Translations under genes and position numbers: made by a program
Source: Gluconacetobacter diazotrophicus PA1 5
GTDB taxonomy: Bacteria; Pseudomonadota; Alphaproteobacteria; Acetobacterales; Acetobacteraceae
Direction: 5' to 3'
Length of the DNA: 64,000 nucleotides
Assembly: GCF_000021325.1 (NCBI RefSeq)
Contig: NC_011365.1
Span: 2,074,001 to 2,138,000, forward strand
Notes under the pieces: generated by a model
Databases searched by the model: none
What the model saw: the letters and a program-made list of their open reading frames with translations, nothing else
What the model was told of the DNA's origin: nothing
Shown: piece by piece, positions 1-8,537 of the stretch
How the letters are laid out: every line of letters starts with the position of its first letter
Numbering within the stretch: the first letter of the stretch is position 1

Positions 1-192
1 GACCATCAGCAGCGGAATGATCGGGAAACGCCTGAGGCCCGGCAGGCGCGGAATGGCATCCGTAATGAGACGGCTGAACAGACGCGCGATAAAAGCGGCG
101 ATGACCAGCAGCAGGATCGAGGCGACGGGGGCGGGAAGCCAGTCGAACCAGTGGCGGACGCCGGACATCGAGGCGACGTAATCATGTCTCAT
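1..192 (-). CDS. Probable mechanosensitive ion channel (MscS-like), N-terminal fragment
   Basis: The coding sequence starts at an ATG at 192 (minus strand) and runs off the left edge, so only 64 residues are visible. The ATG is preceded by a GAGGGAGA ribosome-binding site. The fragment has a short polar N-terminus, then one clear hydrophobic helix (about residues 21-38, core ASILLLVIAAF), followed by an Arg-rich segment and the start of a second hydrophobic stretch. This pattern (WLP-x-P before the first helix, Arg/Leu-rich linker) is common at the N-terminus of small MscS-type channels, but the diagnostic pore helix lies outside the window. It could be another small multi-pass membrane protein. 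Confidence 0.5.
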   Translation of the reverse strand, partial: MRHDYVASMSGVRHWFDWLPAPVASILLLVIAAFIARLFSRLITDAIPRLPGLRRFPIIPLLMV

Positions 193-324
193 CGGTGCGA
201 ATATCTCCCTCTCGCGGACGCCGCGTCCGGCGTCGCGCCAGTATGTCAAAATGTGGCTGGAGTATTTCTAGCGCACGAATGACACGCAGGGTTGCAAGGA
301 TCAACAGATCGGGATGCGAAATCT

Positions 325-363
325 CCTGCCCGGCCGGGTCCGGGCAGGACCCGGCCTTTTTTA
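325..363 (+). terminator. GC-rich hairpin with T-run (copy E of dispersed repeat)
   Basis: A 10-bp perfect stem (GGCCGGGTCC / GGACCCGGCC) is followed on the plus strand by a run of seven T. It has the form of a strong intrinsic terminator for plus-strand transcripts and lies just past the stop of hpnN, which is on the minus strand. It shares the core CCGGGTCCGGGCA with the dispersed repeats at about 30.4, 48.7 and 61.1 kb. Confidence 0.65.
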
Positions 364-2958
364 CTACCGCTCGTCGATCGCACGCTTGGGCAGCAGCGCC
401 GGCACGAAGATCAGCGTCGCCAGCAGGGTGCAGGCCAGCGACAGCAGCAGCAGCCGCCCCATGCTGGCCGTGCCCGGATGGTGCGATGCCGCCAGCGAGC
501 CGAATGCGGTCCCGGTCGTCAGGGCCGAGAACAGGACGGCCCGCGCCGTGGGGCTGGACAGCGGGGCCTGGACGCCGGACCGCCAGTTCATGACGAAATA
601 GATGTTGAAGGACACACCGACGCCCAGCAGCAGCGGCAGCGCGATGATGTTCGCGAAATTGAGCTGTTCCGGCACCACGACGATCAGGATGACCGTCATC
701 AGCGCCGACAGCAGCAGCGGCGCCAGCACCAGCGCCATGTCCAGCAGGCGGCGCAGCGCCACCAGCAGGATCACCGCGATCATGACGATGGCGGACATCG
801 CCGCGAAGACGAAGGCCCGGACCATGGTGGACGCACTTTCGACCACGTCGATCGCATCGCCGCCCGCGTCGGGCGCCACGCTGCGGATCTGCGCGACATA
901 GCGGTGCAGTTCGGTGCTGCTGTCCATCGAGGCCTTGGGATGGATCGCCACCACCGCGCGCCCGTCGGGCAGCAGGTAATCCTGTCGGATGGATTGCGGG
1001 ACGTCGTCCAGGGTCACGGCCTGCGCCGAAAGCATCTGCCGCAACTGGTCGAGCTGCCCGGGCAGGAAGCGCACCAGCGCGCTGTTCGCCGCCATCACCT
1101 GTGCGTCCGGCGCGTGCGACAGCCGCGCCAGTGCAGCCTGGATGCGGCGCAGCGGATCGCCGGGGGCCAGCTTGTCCAGCACGCCGCCCAGGTCCCGGGC
1201 GGCCTTGGCCGCCGAGGCACGCAGGGCATCGGCGTCCGGCGCGGGACGCGGATTGGGCACGACCAGGGTGGGCAGCAGGATTGAGGCCGCGTCCTGGATC
1301 ATCGCCAGCTTGGGCGGCTGATCGGCCGGGACCAGCGAGCCCAGCCACATCGCGTCATCGACCAGCGGCAGTTGCGACAGCCGGTCCGCCAGGGCATGGG
1401 CCTGCTGCAGGTTCGGGACCAGCACCTGCGCCCCGTAGGGCGAGGTCTGCGGATCGGTCATCAGCAGCTTCAGCGTCCGCATGCCGTCCGAATTCGGGTC
1501 CTTGGTATGCAGCGGATCGGCATCGAAGGTCAGCACCGGAATCAGCACCGCGCCCAGCACCGCCAGGAAGGTGAAGACGCTCAGGATCGGGGTGCGATGC
1601 AGCCGCACCGCGCGATCCGCGGGGCGGGCGAAGGCGAAGCCGGTCGCCGGATGGTCCAGCGACGGGCGGAACAGCCGCAGCAGCGCCGGCAGCAGCGTGA
1701 CGGTGCAGATGAAGGCGATCATCATGCCGAACCCGGCGATCAGGCCAAGCTGCGCCACGCCGACGAAGGCGGTGGGCGTGAAGGCCAGGAATCCCGCCAT
1801 CGTCGCCATGGCGGCCACCAGGATCTGGTGCCCCGTTTCCTCGCCGGTATGCTCCAGCGCCGCCTGGACCGTGGGCATGGCGCCGGAGGGCAGGCGCTGG
1901 GCGCGGAAGCGGACCGAGAACTGGATCGCGAAATCGACCGCGATACCCACGAACAGCACGGCGAAGGCCACGGAAATCAGGTTCAGCGTGCCGACCGCCA
2001 GCGCCGCGAAGCCCGTCGTCAGCAACAGGCCCGCCACCAGGGTGATGACGATGGGCGCGATGATCCGCCAGGTCCGCACGGCCAGGAACAGCCACAGCGT
2101 GACCAGCACCAGCGACCCGATCAGCCCCGCGACCATGCCCTGGGCGACGGTGGCGAATTCCTCGTCACTGATCTGGACGTCGCCGGTCAGATGCACCTTG
2201 GCGTGGCCCGACCGGACGAATTCCAGTTGGCCGATGGCCTGGCGCATCGCGTCGCTGGCCGCGCCGCCGGGCTGGAACGAGCCATAATCCATGCGCGGCC
2301 GGGTCACGACGAAGACGAACTTCCCGCCCATGTCCGCCAGACTGCCGGCCAGCATCCGCTCCCACGACAGGGGCTGGGCGTGGCCGTCGGCCGCCTGTTC
2401 CAGCGTGGTGGCGAAAGCATCCAGCGCGGGCTGGAAGCCTTTCAGGTTCGCCTGGCCCTGCGACACGCCCAGCGCGATCAGCGACAGGGAATCGAACAGG
2501 CCGCGCCCCGACGGGTCGGCCGCCAGGCCGCCCAGGAAGGGCTGCGCCGTCACGACGGTGTCCAGCACCCCGCCCAGGTTCTTCTGATCCAGGAACATCA
2601 GCCCGTTGCGGACCAGATAGGGATTATCCTGCGGAAGGGTGACCGACAGGAAATGCGCGCTGTCGCCCCGCAGCCGGTCGGCCAGCGCGCGGGCCGTCGC
2701 CTGCGCTTCCTCGGGCAGGTCGGCCTCGACCACCGCCACCAGCAGGTCCTGCTGCTGCGGCAGCAGGCGCGCCAGTTCGTCCGAGCGCTGCTTCCACGGC
2801 AGGGTGCGCGAGAACATGGTGCCGGTATCCGTCGTGACCCCCAGCCGGTGCATGCTGCAGTCGACCGCACCCCCGACCAGCGCCGCGAACAGCAGCAATA
2901 CGAGCACGGCGCGACGGGAACAGAACGCCACGAGGCGACCGATCGGAAGGGACAGCAT
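364..2958 (-). CDS. hpnN: Hopanoid-associated RND/MMPL transporter HpnN
   Basis: An 864-residue inner-membrane protein with RND-family (MMPL-like) architecture. There is one N-terminal helix (about 15-35), a large periplasmic domain to about 250, a cluster of five or six helices (about 255-410), a second periplasmic domain (about 470-690) and a final helix cluster to residue 860. HpnN homologues move hopanoid lipids from the inner to the outer membrane in alphaproteobacteria. The length matches that family (about 850-880) and the start is an ATG at 2958. The next gene upstream encodes an HpnL-like protein, which supports the hopanoid assignment. No squalene-hopene cyclase genes are in the window, so the rest of the pathway lies elsewhere. 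Another MMPL lipid exporter is the main alternative. Confidence 0.8.
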   Translation of the reverse strand: MLSLPIGRLVAFCSRRAVLVLLLFAALVGGAVDCSMHRLGVTTDTGTMFSRTLPWKQRSDELARLLPQQQDLLVAVVEADLPEEAQATARALADRLRGDSAHFLSVTLPQDNPYLVRNGLMFLDQKNLGGVLDTVVTAQPFLGGLAADPSGRGLFDSLSLIALGVSQGQANLKGFQPALDAFATTLEQAADGHAQPLSWERMLAGSLADMGGKFVFVVTRPRMDYGSFQPGGAASDAMRQAIGQLEFVRSGHAKVHLTGDVQISDEEFATVAQGMVAGLIGSLVLVTLWLFLAVRTWRIIAPIVITLVAGLLLTTGFAALAVGTLNLISVAFAVLFVGIAVDFAIQFSVRFRAQRLPSGAMPTVQAALEHTGEETGHQILVAAMATMAGFLAFTPTAFVGVAQLGLIAGFGMMIAFICTVTLLPALLRLFRPSLDHPATGFAFARPADRAVRLHRTPILSVFTFLAVLGAVLIPVLTFDADPLHTKDPNSDGMRTLKLLMTDPQTSPYGAQVLVPNLQQAHALADRLSQLPLVDDAMWLGSLVPADQPPKLAMIQDAASILLPTLVVPNPRPAPDADALRASAAKAARDLGGVLDKLAPGDPLRRIQAALARLSHAPDAQVMAANSALVRFLPGQLDQLRQMLSAQAVTLDDVPQSIRQDYLLPDGRAVVAIHPKASMDSSTELHRYVAQIRSVAPDAGGDAIDVVESASTMVRAFVFAAMSAIVMIAVILLVALRRLLDMALVLAPLLLSALMTVILIVVVPEQLNFANIIALPLLLGVGVSFNIYFVMNWRSGVQAPLSSPTARAVLFSALTTGTAFGSLAASHHPGTASMGRLLLLSLACTLLATLIFVPALLPKRAIDER

Positions 2959-3182
2959 GATTCGTAATTCAGCCCTTGAGAAACTGGCGGCGCGACCGCG
3001 GCGCCCAGAACGCCGCGCAATGGGGGATCGTTTGACCCGGGATGGCGGAAGGATGCAAGACGCATGTTCGGCGGACAGCCCTGCCCGCCGGCGTCACCCC
3101 GCCCGCGCCGGACGCGCCAATCATCGGCATGCGAGGAAAAACATTATAAAGGATAAATACTTAGGTACATGCCCCCCCGCCC

Positions 3183-4184
3183 CTAATGGCCGGGCAGGCC
3201 GATACCGTGATCCAGCTTGCTGGGGCCCCGCCAGTGGGTTTCCATCCACTGCCAGCCGGCCAGCGCGGGCAGGCCCCAGGCGATCTCGCGCAGCCGCTTG
3301 ATCAGCGACAGGCCGATCGAGACCGCCGGCGGCAGGCCGAACAGGCTGCCGATCAGGATGAACCCGCCCTCGGACACGCCCAGCGCGCCGGGCACGGCAA
3401 AGCCCACCGACTTGGCGGCCTGGCCCACGCTTTCGATCACGAAACCGCTGGTCAGCGACCGGTCATGGCCCATGAAATGCAGGATCAGGCAGACTTCGAC
3501 CGCACCCAGCGACCATGCGACCAGTTGATAGACCCCTGCCCGAAACGCGCGGCCCGGGGCGGTGTACAGGCCCATGATCTCGCCATGCAGTCCACGAATG
3601 CCCTCGACGCCCGTCCATCCCAGGTGGGCAGCGATGCGCACCAGCAGCCGTTCGATGAGCGACACCGCCCCCAGGCACTGGCTGCCCAGGCAGACCGCCC
3701 CCAGCACCAGCGCGACCCCCGCGCTTTCGACCAGTTCATCAGTAACCGTGGAGCGTTTGACGAGGCAGAGCAGCAGGCCCAGCCCCAGCAGGGTGAAGAC
3801 GACCTGGCTGAGCAGCTCGATCGTCAGGTCGCAGATCGTCGCGGCGGCGGCCCGGCGCAGCCCGACCCCACGCCGGGCCAGCAGGCGGGCCGATATGACC
3901 TCGCCCCCCACCTGGGCGACGGGAAGCAGGTTGTTCACACCCTCGCGCACGCAGCGCAGGGCGACGTAATCGCGCAGCGGCAGGCCGGCCCGGTCCTGGC
4001 CCGCGATCGCCCGCCACGACCCGGCGGACAGCAGGACCTGCACGGTATGGAACAGGATGGCGGCCAGGATGCCCCAGCCCCCCTGGGCCACCAGATGCGC
4101 GATTGCGTGGACGCCGAAGCGGGATAGGAGCCAGACCGTCAGCGCGACCCCGAACAGTCCGGCCGTCAACGTCACCAGCTTCAT
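3183..4184 (-). CDS. hpnL: HpnL-like integral membrane protein (lysylphosphatidylglycerol synthetase-like fold)
   Basis: A 333-residue multi-pass protein with about seven to eight hydrophobic helices. It has the UPF0104/HpnL-type pattern: an N-terminal helix ending near WLLSRFG, a conserved LR-x-VREGVNNLLPVAQVGGE segment near residue 85, and a late segment GVSEGGFILIGSLFGL near residue 270. Members of this family sit in hopanoid gene clusters; their biochemical role is not settled. It lies between hpnN downstream (224-bp gap) and ribH upstream (72-bp gap), all on the minus strand, so it may be read from the riboflavin operon promoter or from its own. A generic flippase-like LPG synthase TM protein is the alternative. 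Confidence 0.65.
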   Translation of the reverse strand: MKLVTLTAGLFGVALTVWLLSRFGVHAIAHLVAQGGWGILAAILFHTVQVLLSAGSWRAIAGQDRAGLPLRDYVALRCVREGVNNLLPVAQVGGEVISARLLARRGVGLRRAAAATICDLTIELLSQVVFTLLGLGLLLCLVKRSTVTDELVESAGVALVLGAVCLGSQCLGAVSLIERLLVRIAAHLGWTGVEGIRGLHGEIMGLYTAPGRAFRAGVYQLVAWSLGAVEVCLILHFMGHDRSLTSGFVIESVGQAAKSVGFAVPGALGVSEGGFILIGSLFGLPPAVSIGLSLIKRLREIAWGLPALAGWQWMETHWRGPSKLDHGIGLPGH

Positions 4185-4256
4185 TCCGCGCCCCCGCCGC
4201 CCGGCCCCCCGGGACCATGGGCCGGCGGTGGCGCCGACCCGTGTCAGGCCAGCGTA

Positions 4257-4739
4257 TCAGCCCTTGATTTTGCGTATCAAGGCCAGACTTTCGACGCAGG
4301 CGGCCGCGGCCTCGCGCCCCTTGTTATGTTCGTCGGTGCGCGAGCGCAGCACGGCCTGTTCGTCGGTGTAGGTGGTCAGCACCCCGAACGCGACCGGGAT
4401 CTCGGTCGCCAGCGAGGCCTGCATCAGGCCGATCGCGGCGCCCAGGCTGATGAATTCGAAATGCGCCGTGTCGCCCTTGATCACGCAGCCCAGGCAGATC
4501 ACCCCTTCATAGCGGCCGGTACGGGCCAGCGTCTGGGCCAGAAGCGGCAGTTCGTAGGCGCCCGGGGCATACAGTACGTCGTCGTCCGCGACGGTGATGC
4601 CGTGCTCGCCCAGCCATTCCAGCGCCCCGTCGCGCAGGCCGTGGGTGACGGTTTCGTTGAAGCGGCTGACCACGATCGCCAGGCGCGGCGGCCGCGCGAA
4701 GGTCAGGTCGGGCGAGGAAGACGGCGTATTGGTGCTCAT
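4257..4739 (-). CDS. ribH: 6,7-dimethyl-8-ribityllumazine synthase
   Basis: A 160-residue cytoplasmic enzyme, the usual lumazine synthase length. It condenses 5-amino-6-ribitylamino-uracil with 3,4-dihydroxy-2-butanone 4-phosphate to make lumazine, the substrate of riboflavin synthase. Visible family motifs are SRFNETVTHGL near residue 30, the substrate-binding stretch APGAYELPLLAQ near 63, CLGCVIKGDTAHFEF near 85 with the catalytic His, and AFGVLTTYT near 117. It is the last rib gene of the operon, 33 bp after ribAB. Confidence 0.95.
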   Translation of the reverse strand: MSTNTPSSSPDLTFARPPRLAIVVSRFNETVTHGLRDGALEWLGEHGITVADDDVLYAPGAYELPLLAQTLARTGRYEGVICLGCVIKGDTAHFEFISLGAAIGLMQASLATEIPVAFGVLTTYTDEQAVLRSRTDEHNKGREAAAACVESLALIRKIKG

Positions 4740-4772
4740 GTCGATTCTATCCGGTCGGTGGTCTGCGGCGCC

Positions 4773-6050
4773 TCACTCGGCCGCCGCGCTGACGGTGGAG
4801 CAGAGATGGTGTCCCATCCGGGTACGCTTGGCGTCCAGATAGGCGCGGTTGAAGGGATTGGGCGGGATCTCGACCGCGACGCGCTCGCGCACGGTAAAGC
4901 CGTGCCGCTCCACCGCCACGACCTTGGCCGGGTTGTTGGTCATCAGGTCCAGCGTCCGCACGCCAAGCGTGCGCAGGATGGCGCCGGCGGCGCTCCAGTC
5001 CCGCGCATCGGTCTCGAAGCCCAGGCGGTGATTGGCGTCCACCGTGTCCAGCCCGCGATCCTGCAGCGCATAGGCACGGATCTTGTTCGCCAGGCCGATA
5101 CCGCGCCCCTCATGCCCGCGCAGATACAGCAGGACCCCGCTTTCCGCCGCGCCGATACGCGCCAGCGCGGTCTGGAGCTGCGCCCCGCAATCGCAGCGCA
5201 GCGAGCCCAGCGCGTCGCCCGTGACGCATTCCGAATGCAGCCGCACCAGCGGCACCGCGCCGGCGGCGGCGGGATCGCCCTTGACCAGCGCCACGTGCTC
5301 GGTCCCATCGGCGGCGCGGAAGGCGTGGATCATCAGGTCCTCGCCGCCATAGCAGCTCGGCAGCGCGGCCTCGGCGACCGTCTCGATCCGTTCCCCGGAA
5401 TCGCCAGCGGCCTGCCCGGATGCCTGTCCGGCCTGGGTCTTCATCCACGACACCAGTTCCGCGATCGACAGGATCGGCAGCCCGTGCCGCTCGGCATAGG
5501 GGCGCAGGTCGGACATCCGCGCCATGGACCCGTCCTCGTTCATGATCTCGCAGATCACGGCGGACGGCGCGCGGCCCGCCATGCGCGCCAGTTCGATCGA
5601 GGCCTCGGTATGACCGTTGCGGGCCAGCACCCCGCCCGGCACCGCGCGCAGCGGGAAGATATGCCCGGGCGACACCAGGTCGGCAGGTCCCGCGCCGTCC
5701 GCCACCGCGACCTGGATGGTCCGGGCGCGGTCGGCGGCGGAAATGCCGGTCTCCACACCCTCGCGCGCCTCGATCGACACCGTGAAGGCGGTCTCGCGCG
5801 GGCAGGTATTCACCTGCGTCATCATCGACAGGCCAAGCTGCTCGACCCGTTCGGCCTCCAGCGGCAGGCAGACCAGGCCGCGCCCGTGCGTGACCATGAA
5901 ATTGATCGCCTGCGGCGTGACCATGTCGGCGGCCATCACCAGGTCGCCCTCGTTCTCGCGATCCTCGTCATCGACCAGGATCACCATGCCGCCCGCCCGG
6001 ATCGCCGCCACCGCGGTCCGCAGGCCGGGACTCATCACCGGTACTGGCAT
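4773..6050 (-). CDS. ribBA: Bifunctional DHBP synthase / GTP cyclohydrolase II
   Basis: A 425-residue fusion that makes both riboflavin precursors. The N-terminal half (about 1-210) is 3,4-dihydroxy-2-butanone-4-phosphate synthase, with the acidic motif DDEDRENEGDLV near residue 26 and the later motif RNGHTEASIELA near 142. The C-terminal half (about 225-410) is GTP cyclohydrolase II, with the zinc cysteines in HSECVTGDALGSLRCDCGAQ (C-x10-C-x-C) and the catalytic segment GHEGRGIGLANK. Both halves keep their key residues, so both activities are expected. The start overlaps the ribE stop by 16 bp, which suggests coupled translation. Confidence 0.95.
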   Translation of the reverse strand: MPVPVMSPGLRTAVAAIRAGGMVILVDDEDRENEGDLVMAADMVTPQAINFMVTHGRGLVCLPLEAERVEQLGLSMMTQVNTCPRETAFTVSIEAREGVETGISAADRARTIQVAVADGAGPADLVSPGHIFPLRAVPGGVLARNGHTEASIELARMAGRAPSAVICEIMNEDGSMARMSDLRPYAERHGLPILSIAELVSWMKTQAGQASGQAAGDSGERIETVAEAALPSCYGGEDLMIHAFRAADGTEHVALVKGDPAAAGAVPLVRLHSECVTGDALGSLRCDCGAQLQTALARIGAAESGVLLYLRGHEGRGIGLANKIRAYALQDRGLDTVDANHRLGFETDARDWSAAGAILRTLGVRTLDLMTNNPAKVVAVERHGFTVRERVAVEIPPNPFNRAYLDAKRTRMGHHLCSTVSAAAE

Positions 6051-6652
6051 AGGGTCTCCACATATTTCGCGATGACATCGACCTCGACATTCACGCCATC
6101 GCCGGGCGACAGGGTGCCCAGCGTGGTATGGGTCCAGGTATGGGGAATGATCATCAGCGCGACGGGGAATTCCTCCGCGCCGCCCGCACCCGTTCCGACC
6201 TCGCCGATCTCGTTCAGCGTCAGGCTGATGCCGTCCAGGGTGATCGAACCCTTCTCGACCAGATAGCGGCGCAGCGCGGCCGGGATGCCGAAGACGATGC
6301 GCCGGGATTCGCCCGCATCCTCGACCGACAGCAGGCGCGCCGTGCCGTCCACATGGCCCTGCACGATATGGCCCGACAGGCGCGTGGCCGGCGTGACGGC
6401 GCGTTCCAGGTTCACGCGGCTGCCTTCGGCCAGGCGGCCCAGGCTGGTGCGCTCCAGGGTCTCCGAACTGATGAAGAAGGAGGCATTGCCCGCCGCGTCA
6501 TAGGCGGTCACCGTCAGGCACACGCCGTTGACGGCGATGCTCTCGCCCATCGACAGGTCGCCGATGCCCGTGGCCACCGCGACATGCAGCGACCGGTCGC
6601 CGCGCCGCGCCGCCGTGACGGTGCCCAGATGCTCTATGATGCCGGAAAACAT
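6035..6652 (-). CDS. ribE: Riboflavin synthase, alpha chain
   Basis: A 205-residue enzyme that dismutates two lumazine molecules to riboflavin. It opens with the family signature MFSGIIEHLG and contains two tandem lumazine-binding barrels, roughly 1-95 and 97-190. The second begins with GHIVQGHVDG, and SMGESIAVNGVCLTV is the substrate-site motif of the first. It overlaps ribD by 19 bp upstream and ribBA by 16 bp downstream, so the rib genes form one translationally coupled unit. The symbol ribE follows the convention for the trimeric synthase (ribC in some annotations). Confidence 0.93.
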   Translation of the reverse strand: MFSGIIEHLGTVTAARRGDRSLHVAVATGIGDLSMGESIAVNGVCLTVTAYDAAGNASFFISSETLERTSLGRLAEGSRVNLERAVTPATRLSGHIVQGHVDGTARLLSVEDAGESRRIVFGIPAALRRYLVEKGSITLDGISLTLNEIGEVGTGAGGAEEFPVALMIIPHTWTHTTLGTLSPGDGVNVEVDVIAKYVETLCQYR

Positions 6653-7812
6653 GCTTCCTCCCCATGTACCGTCCCTGGATGTGCCGTCCCCGGCGCCGCC
6701 AGTTCCGCGAACAGGCGCAGCGGCGTATCCGTGCCGCAGCGGACGGCGACATCCATCCGTTCCGTCCCGTCCGGGCCGACCCCGATGGTCAGCCAGTCAT
6801 CCCACAGCCCCGCCGCGCGCAGCGCATCCAGCAGGGCCGGCCCGGCCTCGACCAGCGCCCACAGCACGCCGTCGGCCCCCAGCATCGCGGGTAGCCGGGT
6901 GATATCGTCGCAGGTCCGCACGTCGAACCCGCGCCCCCTGGCGGCGGCGCGCCAGTCCTCCGGCACCCGCCCCCGCCGGTCGCAGACGACCAGCGGCCGC
7001 GCGGCCCGGTCCGCATGGTCGGCCACGCGCCGCACATCCAGGCCCGGCCGGTCGGCCAGCACGGTGCCGCTGCCGGTCACGACGGCATCGGTCGCCCGGC
7101 GCAACCGGTGCGCCAGCGTCAGCGCGGCGTCGGAGGTAAAGGTCGTCCGCCCGGCCGGCGGGATCATCGATCCGTCCGCATCGACCGCCTGCTTGACCGT
7201 CAGCCACGCGCGACCGGTCCGCGACCAGTGCACGAAGGGGGCGATCAGCGCCCGGCACGCAGCGGCCAGTTCGGGGAACGGATCGGGGAGCAGCTCGCCC
7301 CCCGCTTCCCCCAGCACATACACGGCGCAGCCCGCCGCGCGCAGCCGGGCGGCCCCGCCCCCGGCCACGCGGGGATTGGGATCGGCGGCGCCCACCCAGA
7401 CCGTGCGAATGGGCGAGGCCAGGATCGCCTCGGAACACGGGCCGGTGCGGCCGGTATGGTTGCAGGGTTCGAGGGTCACGACGGCCACCGACGCGCGATC
7501 CATCAGCCCCTGTTCCGCGCACTGGCGCAGGGCCAGGGCCTCGGCATGCGGGGCGCCGGCCCGGTGATGGGCGGCGACGGTCAGGATCTCGCCACGCGCG
7601 TCCAGGATGGCGCAGCCGACGGGGGGGTTGGGGGCGGTGGCACCCATATACCGCGCGGCCTCGGCCAGCGCGGCACGGAAGGCCCGCGCGATGCGGGCCG
7701 GATCGACAGGGGGGGCGAGGGCGGCAGCGGACACGGAACGGCCGGCCGCGTCATGCGCGGCCTCCACGGTCCCCGAATCTCGCAAGTGCGCAGCCAACAC
7801 GAACGGTCCCAT
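6634..7812 (-). CDS. ribD: Bifunctional pyrimidine deaminase / reductase
   Basis: A 392-residue protein catalysing the second and third riboflavin steps. The N-terminal deaminase domain has TAPNPPVGCAILD, the zinc ligand HAEALAL, and TLEPCNHTGRTGPC with the two zinc cysteines. The C-terminal part (about 170-390) is the reductase, with WLTVKQAVDADGSM near its start. The ATG at 7812 is chosen because it falls just beyond the FMN riboswitch and gives a normal length; a GTG at 7767 is a plausible alternative. The reading frame stays open further upstream, but that part is riboswitch RNA. Confidence 0.9.
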   Translation of the reverse strand: MGPFVLAAHLRDSGTVEAAHDAAGRSVSAAALAPPVDPARIARAFRAALAEAARYMGATAPNPPVGCAILDARGEILTVAAHHRAGAPHAEALALRQCAEQGLMDRASVAVVTLEPCNHTGRTGPCSEAILASPIRTVWVGAADPNPRVAGGGAARLRAAGCAVYVLGEAGGELLPDPFPELAAACRALIAPFVHWSRTGRAWLTVKQAVDADGSMIPPAGRTTFTSDAALTLAHRLRRATDAVVTGSGTVLADRPGLDVRRVADHADRAARPLVVCDRRGRVPEDWRAAARGRGFDVRTCDDITRLPAMLGADGVLWALVEAGPALLDALRAAGLWDDWLTIGVGPDGTERMDVAVRCGTDTPLRLFAELAAPGTAHPGTVHGEEACFPAS

Positions 7813-7885
7813 CCATCCGGACGGACCCAGGGCGTACGGACCCGCCGACGCACCACGACACAGCGCGGCACGCCCGGGCGGGCAT

Positions 7886-8050
7886 CGTTCTCTATCATCC
7901 GGACTGTAACCGTCGGCTCCGGAATCACACCGGATCTGCTGTCCCCGCCATGCCCAAAGGCCTGGCGGGCGCTCGCGGGCTGATGCACCCCGGCCTGATG
8001 ACCGGGCGCAAATACCGCCGGTGGGGACTTTCACCCCGCCCCGAGAACGT
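7886..8050 (-). promoter_or_regulatory. FMN riboswitch (RFN element)
   Basis: Read on the minus strand, this 165-nt stretch carries the conserved RFN blocks in order. These are GGGGTGAAAGTCCCCACCGG followed by CGGTA, then AGCCCGCGAGCGCC, then GATCCGGTGTGATTCCGGAG followed by CCGACGGT, and ACAGTCCGGATG. The closing stem pairs CGTTCTC at the 5' end with GAGAACG at the 3' end. It lies 74 nt ahead of the ribD ATG. By family knowledge, FMN binding turns off transcription or translation of the downstream riboflavin genes. Confidence 0.95.
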
Positions 8051-8159
8051 CAATTCGACCGGCCGCAAGGACCGGAACGTTTTTATTATTGGGAAAGGAC
8101 CGGTGGAAATGCAAGGCCCATCTGCGGGCCTGCCACGCGGGCAATGCCGGACGGAATGC

Positions 8160-8187
8160 GGAACGGGACGCGCGCGCGTCCCGTTCC
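8160..8187. repeat. 28-bp perfect palindrome downstream of entericidin-like gene
   Basis: A perfect inverted repeat with arms GGAACGGGACGCGC / GCGCGTCCCGTTCC lies 21 bp past the stop of the small lipoprotein gene and about 110 bp upstream of the FMN riboswitch. It can form a very stable hairpin on either strand but has no T-run, so it may be a transcript-end stabiliser or a weak terminator. Confidence 0.5.
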
Positions 8188-8208
8188 GGCCGCCGTTCAG
8201 GGCATGAA

Positions 8209-8415
8209 TTACCGGGGCGACGCCCCCGTCGACTTGGTGATCGCGTTCTGCGAGGCGTTCGCCCCACGCGACACATCATGGCCGACCGAGCTGACATCCT
8301 GGCCCGCCCCGCGGACCGTGTTGCACGCGGTCAATCCCCCCGCCAGGCCGAGCATCGCCACCACCAGCAACGCAGCACGGGACAGGCTGGATGCCGGAAA
8401 ACGGTCGTGATGCAT
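8209..8415 (-). CDS. Entericidin-like small lipoprotein
   Basis: A 68-residue peptide with a lipoprotein signal: hydrophobic core LLVVAMLGLAGG and lipobox LTAC, with the lipidated Cys near residue 32. The remaining mature part, NTVRGAGQDVSSVGHDVS, matches the entericidin A/B family pattern (N-T-x-x-G-x-G-x-D). Entericidins are small envelope lipoproteins linked to stress and bacteriolysis. The ATG at 8415 is preceded by a near-ideal GAGGAGG ribosome-binding site. A monocistronic gene is likely. Confidence 0.85.
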   Translation of the reverse strand: MHHDRFPASSLSRAALLVVAMLGLAGGLTACNTVRGAGQDVSSVGHDVSRGANASQNAITKSTGASPR

Positions 8416-8537
8416 GAAAACCTCCTCTATAGGTTGATATCCTCGCAAACCCCGGCGAAGGGCCAAAGTTCCCGACCCGCCCCCCTCGGCCCCTTCCCCT
8501 GCCCTGCCCCCCGCCACGGGAGTACCACCGCGCCGCC

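Noticed and set aside
1372-2967. Long open frame (531 codons) on the plus strand opposite hpnN
   Set aside because: It is antisense to a clear RND transporter and its translation is Arg/Gln/His-rich with no domain, as expected for a high-GC shadow frame.
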